This document shows, in pieces, positions 1 through 8,975 of a DNA stretch of 64,000 nucleotides. Under the pieces are notes generated by a model. That model had not been told where the DNA came from. It saw only the letters and a list, made by a program, of their open reading frames with translations, and ran no database searches. Position numbers and translations under genes: made by a program. The stretch's first letter is position 1. The number at the start of each line of letters is the position of its first letter. Source of the stretch: Clostridiales bacterium (GTDB lineage Bacteria; Bacillota; Clostridia; Oscillospirales; Oscillospiraceae); assembly GCA_021205455.1 (NCBI GenBank), contig JAJPXL010000136.1:21964-85963 (forward strand), given 5' to 3'.

Positions 1-219
1 CACGTTTTCAACAGCTTTCAATATTTTTTTGATTAACCGCTCCACAGGAATACGCAGTCCATCACCCTCGTGATGTTCAAAAGGGGGAGAGGATTTCCCC
101 AGCAAAGCAAACGCAGCGTGCCTTTGCAGCACAAAGGCGGAGCTTTCTGCTTTGTGAGATGAAGCGAAACGTACCTAAAAACGCATAAAACGGATTGTTC
201 TGCTACAATATTTGAGTAT

Positions 220-735
220 TTAACTATAATTACAGTTGTTTGACAGATGACTTCCTGTAAATCGTCCCGGCAAAAATTCCAGGGTTGCGCAGCATTTGTC
301 TGCAATGCACACCACCCACGCCTCTCTACATTTGGGCGGTATGGGTGTCAGCGGAAACATATGCCGCGTGATGATGTTTTCCTCGATGCCATTGATTCCG
401 TAATCTGCCTTGGCATTTCTTGCTGCAATGACAGGGTGCCTGTATCCGTGCAGGACGTAAGTTTTCACACTTTCATTCCTGTGATATAAGAAATAATCAT
501 GGAGCAGCGCGCCCCGCACCAGGGAATCTATGTCGAAGGAGAAAGGCAGAGCATTTGCCATTGCCAAACTGACTTCGGCAACATGAACGCTGTGGTCATA
601 CACTGTCGTTTCCCTGTGGTGCAGGAATGTTTTTTCTGACGCAAACCGCCCCTCACTGGCTAGACTTTGAATGGTCATCTGAATTTTTTGCGCATTGCGC
701 TTTTGCTGATTCTTTTTATCCCTGTTTGCCTTCAT
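220..735 (-). CDS. HD-domain phosphohydrolase-like protein
   Basis: 171 aa ORF with HD-type motifs: VYDHSVHVAEVS, GALLHDYF, HGYRHP, ITRHMFP. Confidence 0.7.
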   Translation of the reverse strand: MKANRDKKNQQKRNAQKIQMTIQSLASEGRFASEKTFLHHRETTVYDHSVHVAEVSLAMANALPFSFDIDSLVRGALLHDYFLYHRNESVKTYVLHGYRHPVIAARNAKADYGINGIEENIITRHMFPLTPIPPKCREAWVVCIADKCCATLEFLPGRFTGSHLSNNCNYS

Positions 736-809
736 GTTTCACGTCACGCTCCAACCATGATGCGCACCTGACTGTCGGCGAACTGTTCCGCCACATGGTT
801 CTATATCAG

Positions 810-1010
810 TCATAGATGTTTACTTTTTCCCTCGTCACTCATCTGTACCCAGGCGACGCGAAACACGCCATCCAACATTGTGTTCACATCGATGTTGACC
901 GCCTTGTCCAGTCGGTTTTGAAATTCTGACAGCAGCGTTATCGTTTTGATGGAATAGTTCGCAGCGGTGCAGCAGTCATAGCTAAAACAGCCAAGGTTTC
1001 CATTCTGCGC
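810..1010 (-). other. Open frame without a clear start, possible gene remnant
   Basis: Minus-strand reading ...NGNLGCFSYDCCTAANYSIKTITLLSEFQNRLDKAVNIDVNTMLDGVFRVAWVQMSDEGKSKHL*, protein-like composition, no good start codon or RBS. Confidence 0.3.
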
Positions 1011-1062
1011 ACAGTAAAATTTTTGGTGGATAAAAACGCTTGACTGTCACCGGCAACTGTGG

Positions 1063-1200
1063 TATCTTATGATTACCATAAAGAGTGCGCGAGGGACAAG
1101 CCCTGGGACCGCACAGCAACCTACCGGTAAGGCAAGGTGCTAAAGCTTGATTCGATGGGTGCATATGTTTTTTACGGCTTCCATCGATTACGATGGGAGC
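1063..1200 (+). promoter_or_regulatory. SAM-clan (SAM-I-like) riboswitch leader
   Basis: GAGGGACAAGCCC...GCACAGCAACC...AAGGTGCTAAAG matches the conserved SAM-I core (GAGGGA-nn-GCCC, CAGCAACC, AAGGTGCTAAA). P2 TGCG/CGCA is present. Alternative pairings CGATGG(1153-1158)/CCATCG(1181-1186)/CGATGG(1191-1196) lie downstream. Confidence 0.75.
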
Positions 1201-1244
1201 TCTTCTTTGCGCTTTTATGGAAAATCGCAAAGGAGTGTCATGTC

Positions 1245-1640
1245 ATGTCCAAATTAAAGAATGTCAACAGGGAAATCAAGAGGGCTGTGCAGGCCAGAAG
1301 GTGCCGGATTCCCAGAGAGGACCGCACGCTGACTGCGCTCACGAAGCTCAACGGCAGGGTCTACGTCTACTGCGGAGACCGAAAGACGCAGCAACGATTC
1401 ATCGAAGATGCGGAGAATGAGTATTTCCGCTACGGAGACGGTGTGTCGCTGCGGGAGAGAGCGCCAGACTCAATTATGGCGTTGAATCAAGACCGAACGA
1501 TCAATTTTCTCGGCTTTGTAGGGACGATGGCGTTTCACCATGCAGACCATCTCGGCATCGGGGAGGATGCTATCCCGCTTATCAGGGTCGATTACAGGAA
1601 ATACATTGCAGGCTATCAGGATTTTATCTATAGACCCTGA
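1245..1640 (+). CDS. Uncharacterised ~131 aa protein downstream of the SAM-type leader
   Basis: In-frame ATG at 1245 preceded by AAAGGAG (about 1229-1235). The longer ORF start at 1137 lies inside the riboswitch. Confidence 0.7.
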   Translation: MSKLKNVNREIKRAVQARRCRIPREDRTLTALTKLNGRVYVYCGDRKTQQRFIEDAENEYFRYGDGVSLRERAPDSIMALNQDRTINFLGFVGTMAFHHADHLGIGEDAIPLIRVDYRKYIAGYQDFIYRP

Positions 1641-1670
1641 TAGCGCTCAATCAACGTGGGTGCCATTTGC

Positions 1671-3188
1671 TTACGCCTTATGCCCTCCGATCTGTGCATT
1701 GCGGTCCTTTCCGGTGGCCCCTTCCTCCAGATTCATGCCTTTCAGCAGGGCGTTCTTCCCGTACTTTTTCTGGATGGCGAGGACCGCTTTTTGCCGCCGC
1801 TTCTCCTTTTCCAGCGCCTCCTGCTCCGCCTGCCGCTGCTGCTCCAGAGCGGCGTAATCGGTGAACAGGTCAAGCTGCTCCGGCTCCGGCGGACGCGCCA
1901 GATTCTCGCTGACAACGTGGTTGGCGACCACATACATCCTGCGCACCAGCAGATTCCGGTCAACAATGCGGTCAAACAGCTCCATGGCGGCGTTGGTGAT
2001 CAGCATGGTGGACGCCGTCTGCCGCCCCAGGTTGATGGAGCCGTGGGCCTGCTTGGGAACCTTCCTGCCGTAGTGGTCAGTGATGACTTCGCCCTTATAT
2101 GCGTTCTGCCGTGACCGGTCGGCCAGGTTTTCGATGTCGTACCCAATGGTCAGCACGATTTGGTCCGCCACCAGCCCCTTGTCAACCAGGTCGAGGGATA
2201 GCGCATCCGCCATTTCCCGAACGACCAGCTTCGCCTTGTCAAACTCATAGGGCGAATGAAGCACCTGCCCGGAGCTGATGCTGTTGTTCTCCGGTTTGTA
2301 TGCCTTGATGTCGGAAATGCGGCAGGGTTCCCAGCCCCAGGCATGGTCAATCAGCAGCTCGGCGTTGATACCGAACTCCTTGTAGAGCCTGTCCTCGCCA
2401 TAGCTGCTCAGGCTGCACCTGGCAATGTCGCCCATTGTAGAAAGTCCCAGCTTCTCCAGGCGTTTCGCGTAGCCACGGCCCACCCGCCAGAAGTCGGTGA
2501 TGGGCTGGTGCGCCCAAAGCTGCTGCCGGTAGCTCATCTCGTTCAGCTCCGCGATACGCACACCGTCCTTGTCGGCGGGGATGTGCTTCGCCACGATGTC
2601 CATGGCGATTTTGCAAAGATAGAGGTTGGTGCCGATTCCGGCGGTAGCTGTGATGCCGGTTTCCTTCAGCACCTCCCGAATCATTTTCATGGCCAGCTCG
2701 TGGGGCGTGAGCCGATAGGTCTGCAAATAGCTGGTCACATCCATGAATACCTCATCGATGCTGTACACATGGATGTCCTCCGGAGCGATGAACCGGAGGT
2801 AGACCTGATAAATCTCGGTGCTGCGCTGGATATAGTGAGCCATCTGAGGCGTGGCCACGATGTAGTCCAGCGCCAGCGACGGGTCAGCATTCAGCTCATT
2901 GATGTCGCAGGAGGTGCCGGTGAAGGTATGCCCCGGCGCGCGGCGCTGCCGGTCGCGGTTGACCTCCTTCACCCGCTGGACAACCTCAAACAGCCTCGCC
3001 CGTCCGGGAATGCCGTAGGATTTCAGCGCGGGGGACACCGCAAGGCAGATGGTTTTCTCCGTGCGGCTCTGGTCGGCCACCACCAGATTGGTGGTCAGCG
3101 GGTCAAGCCCGCGCTCTGCGCACTTCACCGAGGCGTAGAAGGATTTCAGGTCGATGGCGATATAGGAACGGTCTGACAAACGGTTCAC
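1671..3188 (-). CDS. Y-family DNA polymerase (DinB/UmuC-like)
   Basis: 505 aa; IAIDLKSFYASVKCAERGLDPLTTNLVVAD, VYSIDEVFMDVTSYL, ATAGIGTNLYLCKIAMDIVAK. Confidence 0.93.
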   Translation of the reverse strand: MNRLSDRSYIAIDLKSFYASVKCAERGLDPLTTNLVVADQSRTEKTICLAVSPALKSYGIPGRARLFEVVQRVKEVNRDRQRRAPGHTFTGTSCDINELNADPSLALDYIVATPQMAHYIQRSTEIYQVYLRFIAPEDIHVYSIDEVFMDVTSYLQTYRLTPHELAMKMIREVLKETGITATAGIGTNLYLCKIAMDIVAKHIPADKDGVRIAELNEMSYRQQLWAHQPITDFWRVGRGYAKRLEKLGLSTMGDIARCSLSSYGEDRLYKEFGINAELLIDHAWGWEPCRISDIKAYKPENNSISSGQVLHSPYEFDKAKLVVREMADALSLDLVDKGLVADQIVLTIGYDIENLADRSRQNAYKGEVITDHYGRKVPKQAHGSINLGRQTASTMLITNAAMELFDRIVDRNLLVRRMYVVANHVVSENLARPPEPEQLDLFTDYAALEQQRQAEQEALEKEKRRQKAVLAIQKKYGKNALLKGMNLEEGATGKDRNAQIGGHKA

Positions 3189-3335
3189 CCCCTCCCTTTC
3201 ACTGTTTCCAGTATACCACAGTCAGCGGAAAATTGGCAGGAAAAAATCAGTTTCCGCTCCGAGTTTCCCGCTGAGCTTCCGCAAGGCGCTCTTGAGCACA
3301 CAAAATTTTAGCTACGCTTCCGCTCCTTTCTGTGC

Positions 3336-3341
3336 TATAAT
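3336..3341 (+). promoter_or_regulatory. Extended -10 promoter element (TGCTATAAT) upstream of the Sel1 gene
   Basis: TGTGCTATAAT; no strong -35 seen. Confidence 0.45.
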
Positions 3342-3532
3342 AGTCGACAGTACATTCCATGTCATGCGAGGATGGAGAAGTTTTCCGGTAACGGTATCGC
3401 ACAAGAGGCTTTTCAAGCTGATGATTGAGGCAGGAGGAAAGCTAACATGGAAGCCCGGAGGGCGTGCGCAGTATAGGGCCCGGCCGGACGGGAACACCAT
3501 TCGCAACGTAGAACGATTAGGAGGCGAAACGT

Positions 3533-4090
3533 ATGGACTGCCAGGAGAAGGACGCACAGGGGGCAGCGTATTTGGACGCCGGGGCAGAGGCCTATCAGAA
3601 GGGCGACTATGAGACGGCAATCAAGCTGTACTGGAAGGCTTCGGAGCTGGGCAACGTGACCGCCCTCAGCAATTTGGGCTACTGCTATTACTACGGGCGC
3701 AGCGTCCCTGTGGACAAGGAGCTGGCGCGGAAGTGCTGGGCACAGGCCGCCATGTCCGGAGACATTGCGGCGACCTACAAGCTGGGCGACTTGTATCGCT
3801 TCGGTGATTTGGAACCCAATCTGGACTATTCCAACGCCCTGCACAGGCGGGCTTTCGCGCTGGCGCTGGATTCCGAGGACATCTATACCTACCCGGATGC
3901 GGCCCTGCGAATACTGCAATACTGCCCGGAGACGCTGGACGAAACGGAGATCGACAAAAGACTGTTGGCGCAGATCTGCGTGGATGCGATTCAGGCCAGG
4001 ATCGCAGACGGCGACCACTACTCCGACGGGGTGCTGAAAAAGGCAGAGGCGATTTTAGAGGAGCTGAACCGCAAACAGGGCAGCGATTAA
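3533..4090 (+). CDS. Sel1-like/TPR repeat protein
   Basis: AIKLYWKASELGNVTALSNLGYCYYYGRSVPVDKELARKCWAQAAMSGDIAATYKLGDLYRFG. Confidence 0.85.
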   Translation: MDCQEKDAQGAAYLDAGAEAYQKGDYETAIKLYWKASELGNVTALSNLGYCYYYGRSVPVDKELARKCWAQAAMSGDIAATYKLGDLYRFGDLEPNLDYSNALHRRAFALALDSEDIYTYPDAALRILQYCPETLDETEIDKRLLAQICVDAIQARIADGDHYSDGVLKKAEAILEELNRKQGSD

Positions 4091-4190
4091 ATGCTTCTCC
4101 TCCGGGCGAGGAATAGACACGGCAGGTGCTTTCCTGTTCCTGCAGGCTATGCTGACCGGTGAAGCCGTGAATGCCAATTTGCAAAAATGC

Positions 4191-4232
4191 AGAGCGAGTA
4201 TCGCCCCAAATAGGGCGATACTCGCTCTTTTT
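4191..4232. terminator. Rho-independent terminator between convergent genes
   Basis: AGAGCGAGTATCGCCC-CAAATA-GGGCGATACTCGCTCTTTTT perfect stem plus U-tract. Confidence 0.9.
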
Positions 4233-4258
4233 CTTTTGCAGCGCTGGGGCGGGGCGGT

Positions 4259-7200
4259 TTACTCCGTCCGCAGGGCCGTCACCGGGTCCTTCTTGGCGGC
4301 CTGTCTGGAGGGTATCAGTCCGCCTATCAGCGTCAGAGCCATGCTCAGGACCACCAGTATCGCGGCGTTGGATACAACCAGGACGGCGTTGATGTCGGTG
4401 GAACCCGCCACCGAGTGAACCACTGCGTTGATTGGAATCAACAGCAGCTCCGCCAGGCCCACGCCCAGCAGACCGGCGCAGAGGCCGATAATCAGCGTCT
4501 CTGCATTGAAGATTTGGGAGATGTTCCCCTTGGAGGCGCCGATGGCGCGGAGGATACCGATTTCTCTTGTACGCTCCAGCACGGAGATATAGGTAATAAC
4601 GCCAATCATAATGGAGGACACAACCAGGGAGATGGACACGAAGGCAATCAGCACATAGGAGATGACATCCATGATGGTGGTCACGGACGACATCAGAGTG
4701 CCCACCGTATCCGTATAGGTGATGACATCGTCCTCGTTGCCCTCGGCCTTCTTCATCTCGTTATAGTCATCCAGAATCGCCAGCACGCCATCTTTGCTGT
4801 CAAAGTCCTTGGGGTAGAGGTCGATTTCCGAGGGGCTGTCGAAGTCCACATAGCCCAGCGTCTCCAGATTGCCGGCATAGGTGGAGCTGCTGGAGGAGCT
4901 CATGGAGCTGATAAGCTCCATGAGGTCATCGCTGTCCATGTTGAACTCGAAGGCGTCCGTAAGGGCATCCGCGTCGATCTCCAGGGCGTCCGCCATACTG
5001 TCCTCCAGCTCATCCAGCATTCCATTCATGGCGGTCTCCATCGCGTCGGAGATCTGATTCATCACCTCATCCATGACGCCTTCCATAGCCGTGGAGAGCG
5101 CGCTGGTGATCTGACTCTCCAGCTCGGCCATCTGGCTTGCCATGGCAGAGGCGATTTGGTCCTGAATCGCGGTCATCTGGCTGGCCATTGCCGTGGCCAT
5201 CTGCTCCTCAAGGGAGGACATCTGGCTAGCCATCGCGGCGGTGATCGCCTCTGTAATGGCCTCGGTGTAAGCGGACATAATCGACTGGGTATAGCTCTGG
5301 ATGATGGCGTTCATCTGCTCCTCCATGCCGGACAGGTCCAGCATGCTCATCAGCCCGGCAGACATGAGCGCGGTGGCCTCGTCCGAGGCCAGATATTCTG
5401 AGAAGCCATCGCTGACGCTGGAGATGGTGGTCAGGCCGTTCTCCTCGGCGTAGCTCTCGTATCCGCTCGCCAGGGCGGAGGCGATTTCATCCATCTGCTC
5501 GTCAGTGATGGTAATGTCAGCGCTCACCGTGATATGCGAATCCGCCCAATCGTCAAAAATGTCCTGGGCGCGGCCTGTGGCCAGGTAGTCTGACGTAGAG
5601 ATGTCCGTGGAGCCCGCTGTCGCCTGCTCAGTCACAAAGCTCTCGTAATCCTCCAGAATGCTGGCCAGCATATCCTCCAGGCCGTCAGTGGAGACGGACA
5701 CCTCGCCGTTCTCCTCCATGATTTCCACCAGCAGGTTGGAGAGGGTGCTTCTGGCCTCGCCGCTGGACAGATAATCCGAGAAGTCCTCCGTCAGATCAGA
5801 ATAGTCTGACAAACCGTTGGATGCGGCGTAATCCGCGTAGCCGTTCAGGATGCTGGTGGCCAGTGCAGTCACGGACTCCGTGGAGACGTTGATAGACACC
5901 CCGCTCATCAGGCTGCTCATGTCAAGCTCCCCCATATCGGAGAGGTCGACGCTGGACAGGTCGATGCTGCTCAAATCCAGGTCAAAGTCCAGGTCCATGC
6001 CGGACAGGTCGATGCTGGACAGGTCAATACTGGATAGATCCATACTGGACAAATCCAGATTCAGGTCCATATCGCTGAAATCAACCATGTCGGACAAATC
6101 CATGGAGTCCATGTCCAGGTCAAAGGCGTCGGACAGGTCCAGGGAATCGGACAGGGAGTCGGTCATACTGCTGAGGTCAAAGGCGTCCTGCAGGGCGTCG
6201 GTGTCGATGGTGAACAGGGATTCCAGGTCAATGCCGCTGTCGCTGTCCTCCCCGAAGGGCTCACCGGTCAGCACGTTGGTGTCCGGGTCCGCCATCTGTG
6301 CCTGGACAACTTCGCTCTCCTCCGCCAGCTCGGAGACGTGCTCCACCAGGGAGGGCAGGTAGTTGATGCCGGAGGACAGCGCCGCGCTGACGGCGTCCTC
6401 CTTGGGCTGCACGATGCCCACGATGGTAATATCCTCACCGTTGGCCACCAGGTCCATCATATAGTCATCGTCATCCGGCTTATCCACCCACAGCTCGTAC
6501 TCGCTGTCGTACTGGTAATAGTCCGCGCTGCTGACCAGCTTGAAGGTCAGGCCCAGCACCTCATCATAGGAGAAGGAGTCGTAGCCGTCGGGGGTTTCGG
6601 CGTCCTCGCCGTTGACGAACTGGTCCAGGATGTCCTCCAGGATGGAGTAGTCCTCCAGGCCCAGGGTATACATCACGATGTCGCTGATGCTCCCGTTGGA
6701 GGAGAGGACCAGAACGCACTCGTTATAGTTCTCCGGCCAGCGCCCCGCCTTGACCTCGTACTGGTCAATGTACAGACTCTCGTTCTCCGGCATCTGGTAG
6801 AACACGCTTACGCCGGTCATGGAGGCCATCATGGTGCTGGACATGATGGTGGAACCCATCCCCATGAGGGGGGTGATGGCGGTGTCCGGGTGGACCTGCC
6901 GGTAATCGTCATCCTCCAGCAGGTAGATTTGCGGGTCCACGCCGTAGGTGTACTCGATGGCGTTGACATAATCCCAAATGTCGCTCTCCCCGCTCTCCAG
7001 GTAGGCTTTCAGGGGCGTCAGGTTGTTGCTGCCCATGATGGAGGCCAGGCTGGAAACCAGCTCGGTGACGGTGATGGTGTCCGAGTCATTTTCTGACGTG
7101 ATACTGGAGGCGATACCGGTGCCGGCCTCCATCATAGACGCAAGGTCCAGCGCGCTGGACTGAACCTGGACGGGATATTCCGACAGCGTCTGCTCCTCAA

Positions 7201-8086
7201 TGGACTGAATATAGTTGTTGACGCCTGCCGAGATGGCCAGAATCAGGGCAATGCCGATGATGCCGATGGAACCGGCAAAGGCGGTCAGCAGCGTCCGGGC
7301 CTTTTTGGTGCCCAGGTTGTTGAAGGAGAGGGCGAGTGAGGTGAAAAACGACATGGAGGACTTCCCCATGTTCTTGTGTACCGGCGCTGGCAGCGCCGCA
7401 CCTCCGACCGTATAAGGGGCGGTGTCGCTCTGAATCTTCCCGTCCTGCAGACGGACGATTCTGGTGGCGTACCGCTCCGCCAGCTCCGGGTTGTGGGTCA
7501 CCATGACCACCAGTCTGTCCTTCGCCACCTCTTTCAGCAGCTCCATGACCTGGATACTGGTGTCCGTATCCAATGCGCCGGTGGGTTCATCGGCCAGCAG
7601 GATGTCGGGGTTATTGATGAGGGCACGGGCCAGGGCCACGCGCTGCATCTGGCCGCCGGACATCTGGTTCGGCTTCTTGTGCAGCTGGTCCCCCAGCCCC
7701 ACCTTTTTCAGCGCGTCCACCGCCCGCTTCCTGCGCTCAGCCTTGGAGACGCCGGAAATGGTCAGTGCCAGCTCCACGTTGGCCAGGACGGTCTGGTGGG
7801 GAATCAGGTTGTAGCTTTGAAAGACGAATCCGATGGTGTGATTCCGGTAGGAGTCCCAGTCTCGGTCGGTGTATTTCTTGGTGGAGATGCCGTTGATGAT
7901 CAGGTCTCCGCTGTCATACCGATCCAGGCCGCCTATGATGTTCAGCAGTGTCGTCTTGCCCGACCCGCTGGGGCCCAGGATGGCCACAAATTCATTGTCC
8001 CGAAGGTTCAAATTGACATCGTTCAAGGCGGTCTGAACCAGTTCTCCGGTTCGGTACGTCTTGTTAATGCCTTTCAGTTGCAGCAT
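4259..8086 (-). CDS. Fused ABC transporter ATPase/permease (FtsE/MacB-type ATPase plus FtsX-type permease) with giant extracytoplasmic insert
   Basis: GPSGSGKTTLLNIIGG, SGGQMQRVALARAL, LLADEPTGALD; C-terminal LERTREIGILRAIGASKGNISQIF, LIPSRQAAKKDPVTALRTE. About 800 aa lie between the first and later TM segments. Confidence 0.95.
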   Translation of the reverse strand: MLQLKGINKTYRTGELVQTALNDVNLNLRDNEFVAILGPSGSGKTTLLNIIGGLDRYDSGDLIINGISTKKYTDRDWDSYRNHTIGFVFQSYNLIPHQTVLANVELALTISGVSKAERRKRAVDALKKVGLGDQLHKKPNQMSGGQMQRVALARALINNPDILLADEPTGALDTDTSIQVMELLKEVAKDRLVVMVTHNPELAERYATRIVRLQDGKIQSDTAPYTVGGAALPAPVHKNMGKSSMSFFTSLALSFNNLGTKKARTLLTAFAGSIGIIGIALILAISAGVNNYIQSIEEQTLSEYPVQVQSSALDLASMMEAGTGIASSITSENDSDTITVTELVSSLASIMGSNNLTPLKAYLESGESDIWDYVNAIEYTYGVDPQIYLLEDDDYRQVHPDTAITPLMGMGSTIMSSTMMASMTGVSVFYQMPENESLYIDQYEVKAGRWPENYNECVLVLSSNGSISDIVMYTLGLEDYSILEDILDQFVNGEDAETPDGYDSFSYDEVLGLTFKLVSSADYYQYDSEYELWVDKPDDDDYMMDLVANGEDITIVGIVQPKEDAVSAALSSGINYLPSLVEHVSELAEESEVVQAQMADPDTNVLTGEPFGEDSDSGIDLESLFTIDTDALQDAFDLSSMTDSLSDSLDLSDAFDLDMDSMDLSDMVDFSDMDLNLDLSSMDLSSIDLSSIDLSGMDLDFDLDLSSIDLSSVDLSDMGELDMSSLMSGVSINVSTESVTALATSILNGYADYAASNGLSDYSDLTEDFSDYLSSGEARSTLSNLLVEIMEENGEVSVSTDGLEDMLASILEDYESFVTEQATAGSTDISTSDYLATGRAQDIFDDWADSHITVSADITITDEQMDEIASALASGYESYAEENGLTTISSVSDGFSEYLASDEATALMSAGLMSMLDLSGMEEQMNAIIQSYTQSIMSAYTEAITEAITAAMASQMSSLEEQMATAMASQMTAIQDQIASAMASQMAELESQITSALSTAMEGVMDEVMNQISDAMETAMNGMLDELEDSMADALEIDADALTDAFEFNMDSDDLMELISSMSSSSSSTYAGNLETLGYVDFDSPSEIDLYPKDFDSKDGVLAILDDYNEMKKAEGNEDDVITYTDTVGTLMSSVTTIMDVISYVLIAFVSISLVVSSIMIGVITYISVLERTREIGILRAIGASKGNISQIFNAETLIIGLCAGLLGVGLAELLLIPINAVVHSVAGSTDINAVLVVSNAAILVVLSMALTLIGGLIPSRQAAKKDPVTALRTE
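4980..5340 (-). repeat. Helical M/A/Q-rich repeat region inside the ABC permease insert (AMASQM repeats)
   Basis: ITAAMASQMSSLEEQMATAMASQMTAIQDQIASAMASQMAELESQITSALSTAMEGVMDEVMNQISDAMETAMNGMLDELEDSM. Confidence 0.8.
5920..6190 (-). repeat. Pentapeptide-like DLSS(M/I/V) repeat inside the ABC permease insert
   Basis: DLSSMDLSSIDLSSIDLSGMDLDFDLDLSSIDLSSVDLSDM; 5-residue periodicity. Confidence 0.8.
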
Positions 8087-8225
8087 GGCAGATGCTCCTT
8101 TTCCTTTAATTCCGTTCCATTCTAACGCACAAGGATAAACTCAGGAACAAATAAAAAAGAACAAAGTGTGAACAAACCCGCTTTCCTTTTTCAGATTTGT
8201 TTACCTTAACGTGTCATTTTCGTGT

Positions 8226-8231
8226 TATACT
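8226..8231 (+). promoter_or_regulatory. Extended -10 (TGTTATACT) for the two-component operon
   Basis: CGTGTTATACTATG upstream of the response regulator; -35 weak. Confidence 0.4.
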
Positions 8232-8294
8232 ATGTGTATATCAGATGGCGCCCCCGCCGAGCAGCGCGGGGCGCAGGAAAGGAGATGTACCGGA

Positions 8295-8975
8295 ATGTTT
8301 CGGATTCTGGTGGTGGAGGACAATGCGGATATGCGGGAGCTGTTTTGCACCGTGCTGAATGGCAGCGGCTATCAGGCCATTCCCGCCTCTGACGGGGTGG
8401 AGGCGCTGGATATTATGGAACGGGAGTATATCGATTTGCTGATTGTGGACATTATGATGCCCCGCATGGATGGCTGCGAACTGACCCGCTCCCTCCGGGA
8501 TGCCGGGTACACCCTGCCTATCCTGATAGTAACCGCAAAGGATCAGTTCGATGATATGCAGATGGGCTTCCGGGCGGGAACGGACGATTACATGGTGAAG
8601 CCCATCGACGTCAGGGAGCTGGTGCTGCGGGTAGAGGCCCTGCTGCGGCGAGCCAGAATCTCCAGCGAGAAGCGCATCGTCATAGGCAGCACCGTCCTGG
8701 ATTACGATGCCCTGACTGTGACCCTGAACGGAAAGGAAACCACCCTCCCACAGAAGGAGTTCTATCTGCTCTACAAGCTGCTGTCCTATCCCAACAAGAT
8801 TTTCACCCGTCAGCAGCTGATGGATGAGATATGGGGGATGTTCTCTGAGACGGATGAGCGCACCATCAACACCCATATCAACCGGCTGCGGGAGCGGTTT
8901 GCCGACTGCAAGGATTTTGAGATCGTGACAGTCCGTGGGCTGGGCTATAAGGCGGTGAAAACAAGCGATGAATAA
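8295..8975 (+). CDS. OmpR-family response regulator
   Basis: MFRILVVEDNADMRELF, LLIVDIMMPRMDG, winged-helix C-terminus INTHINRLRERF...VTVRGLGYKAV. ATG at 8295 has upstream GGAG. Confidence 0.93.
   Translation: MFRILVVEDNADMRELFCTVLNGSGYQAIPASDGVEALDIMEREYIDLLIVDIMMPRMDGCELTRSLRDAGYTLPILIVTAKDQFDDMQMGFRAGTDDYMVKPIDVRELVLRVEALLRRARISSEKRIVIGSTVLDYDALTVTLNGKETTLPQKEFYLLYKLLSYPNKIFTRQQLMDEIWGMFSETDERTINTHINRLRERFADCKDFEIVTVRGLGYKAVKTSDE

Noticed and set aside
1137-1244. Upstream part of ORF 1137-1640 as coding
   Set aside because: Overlaps the riboswitch core; good SD and ATG at 1245.
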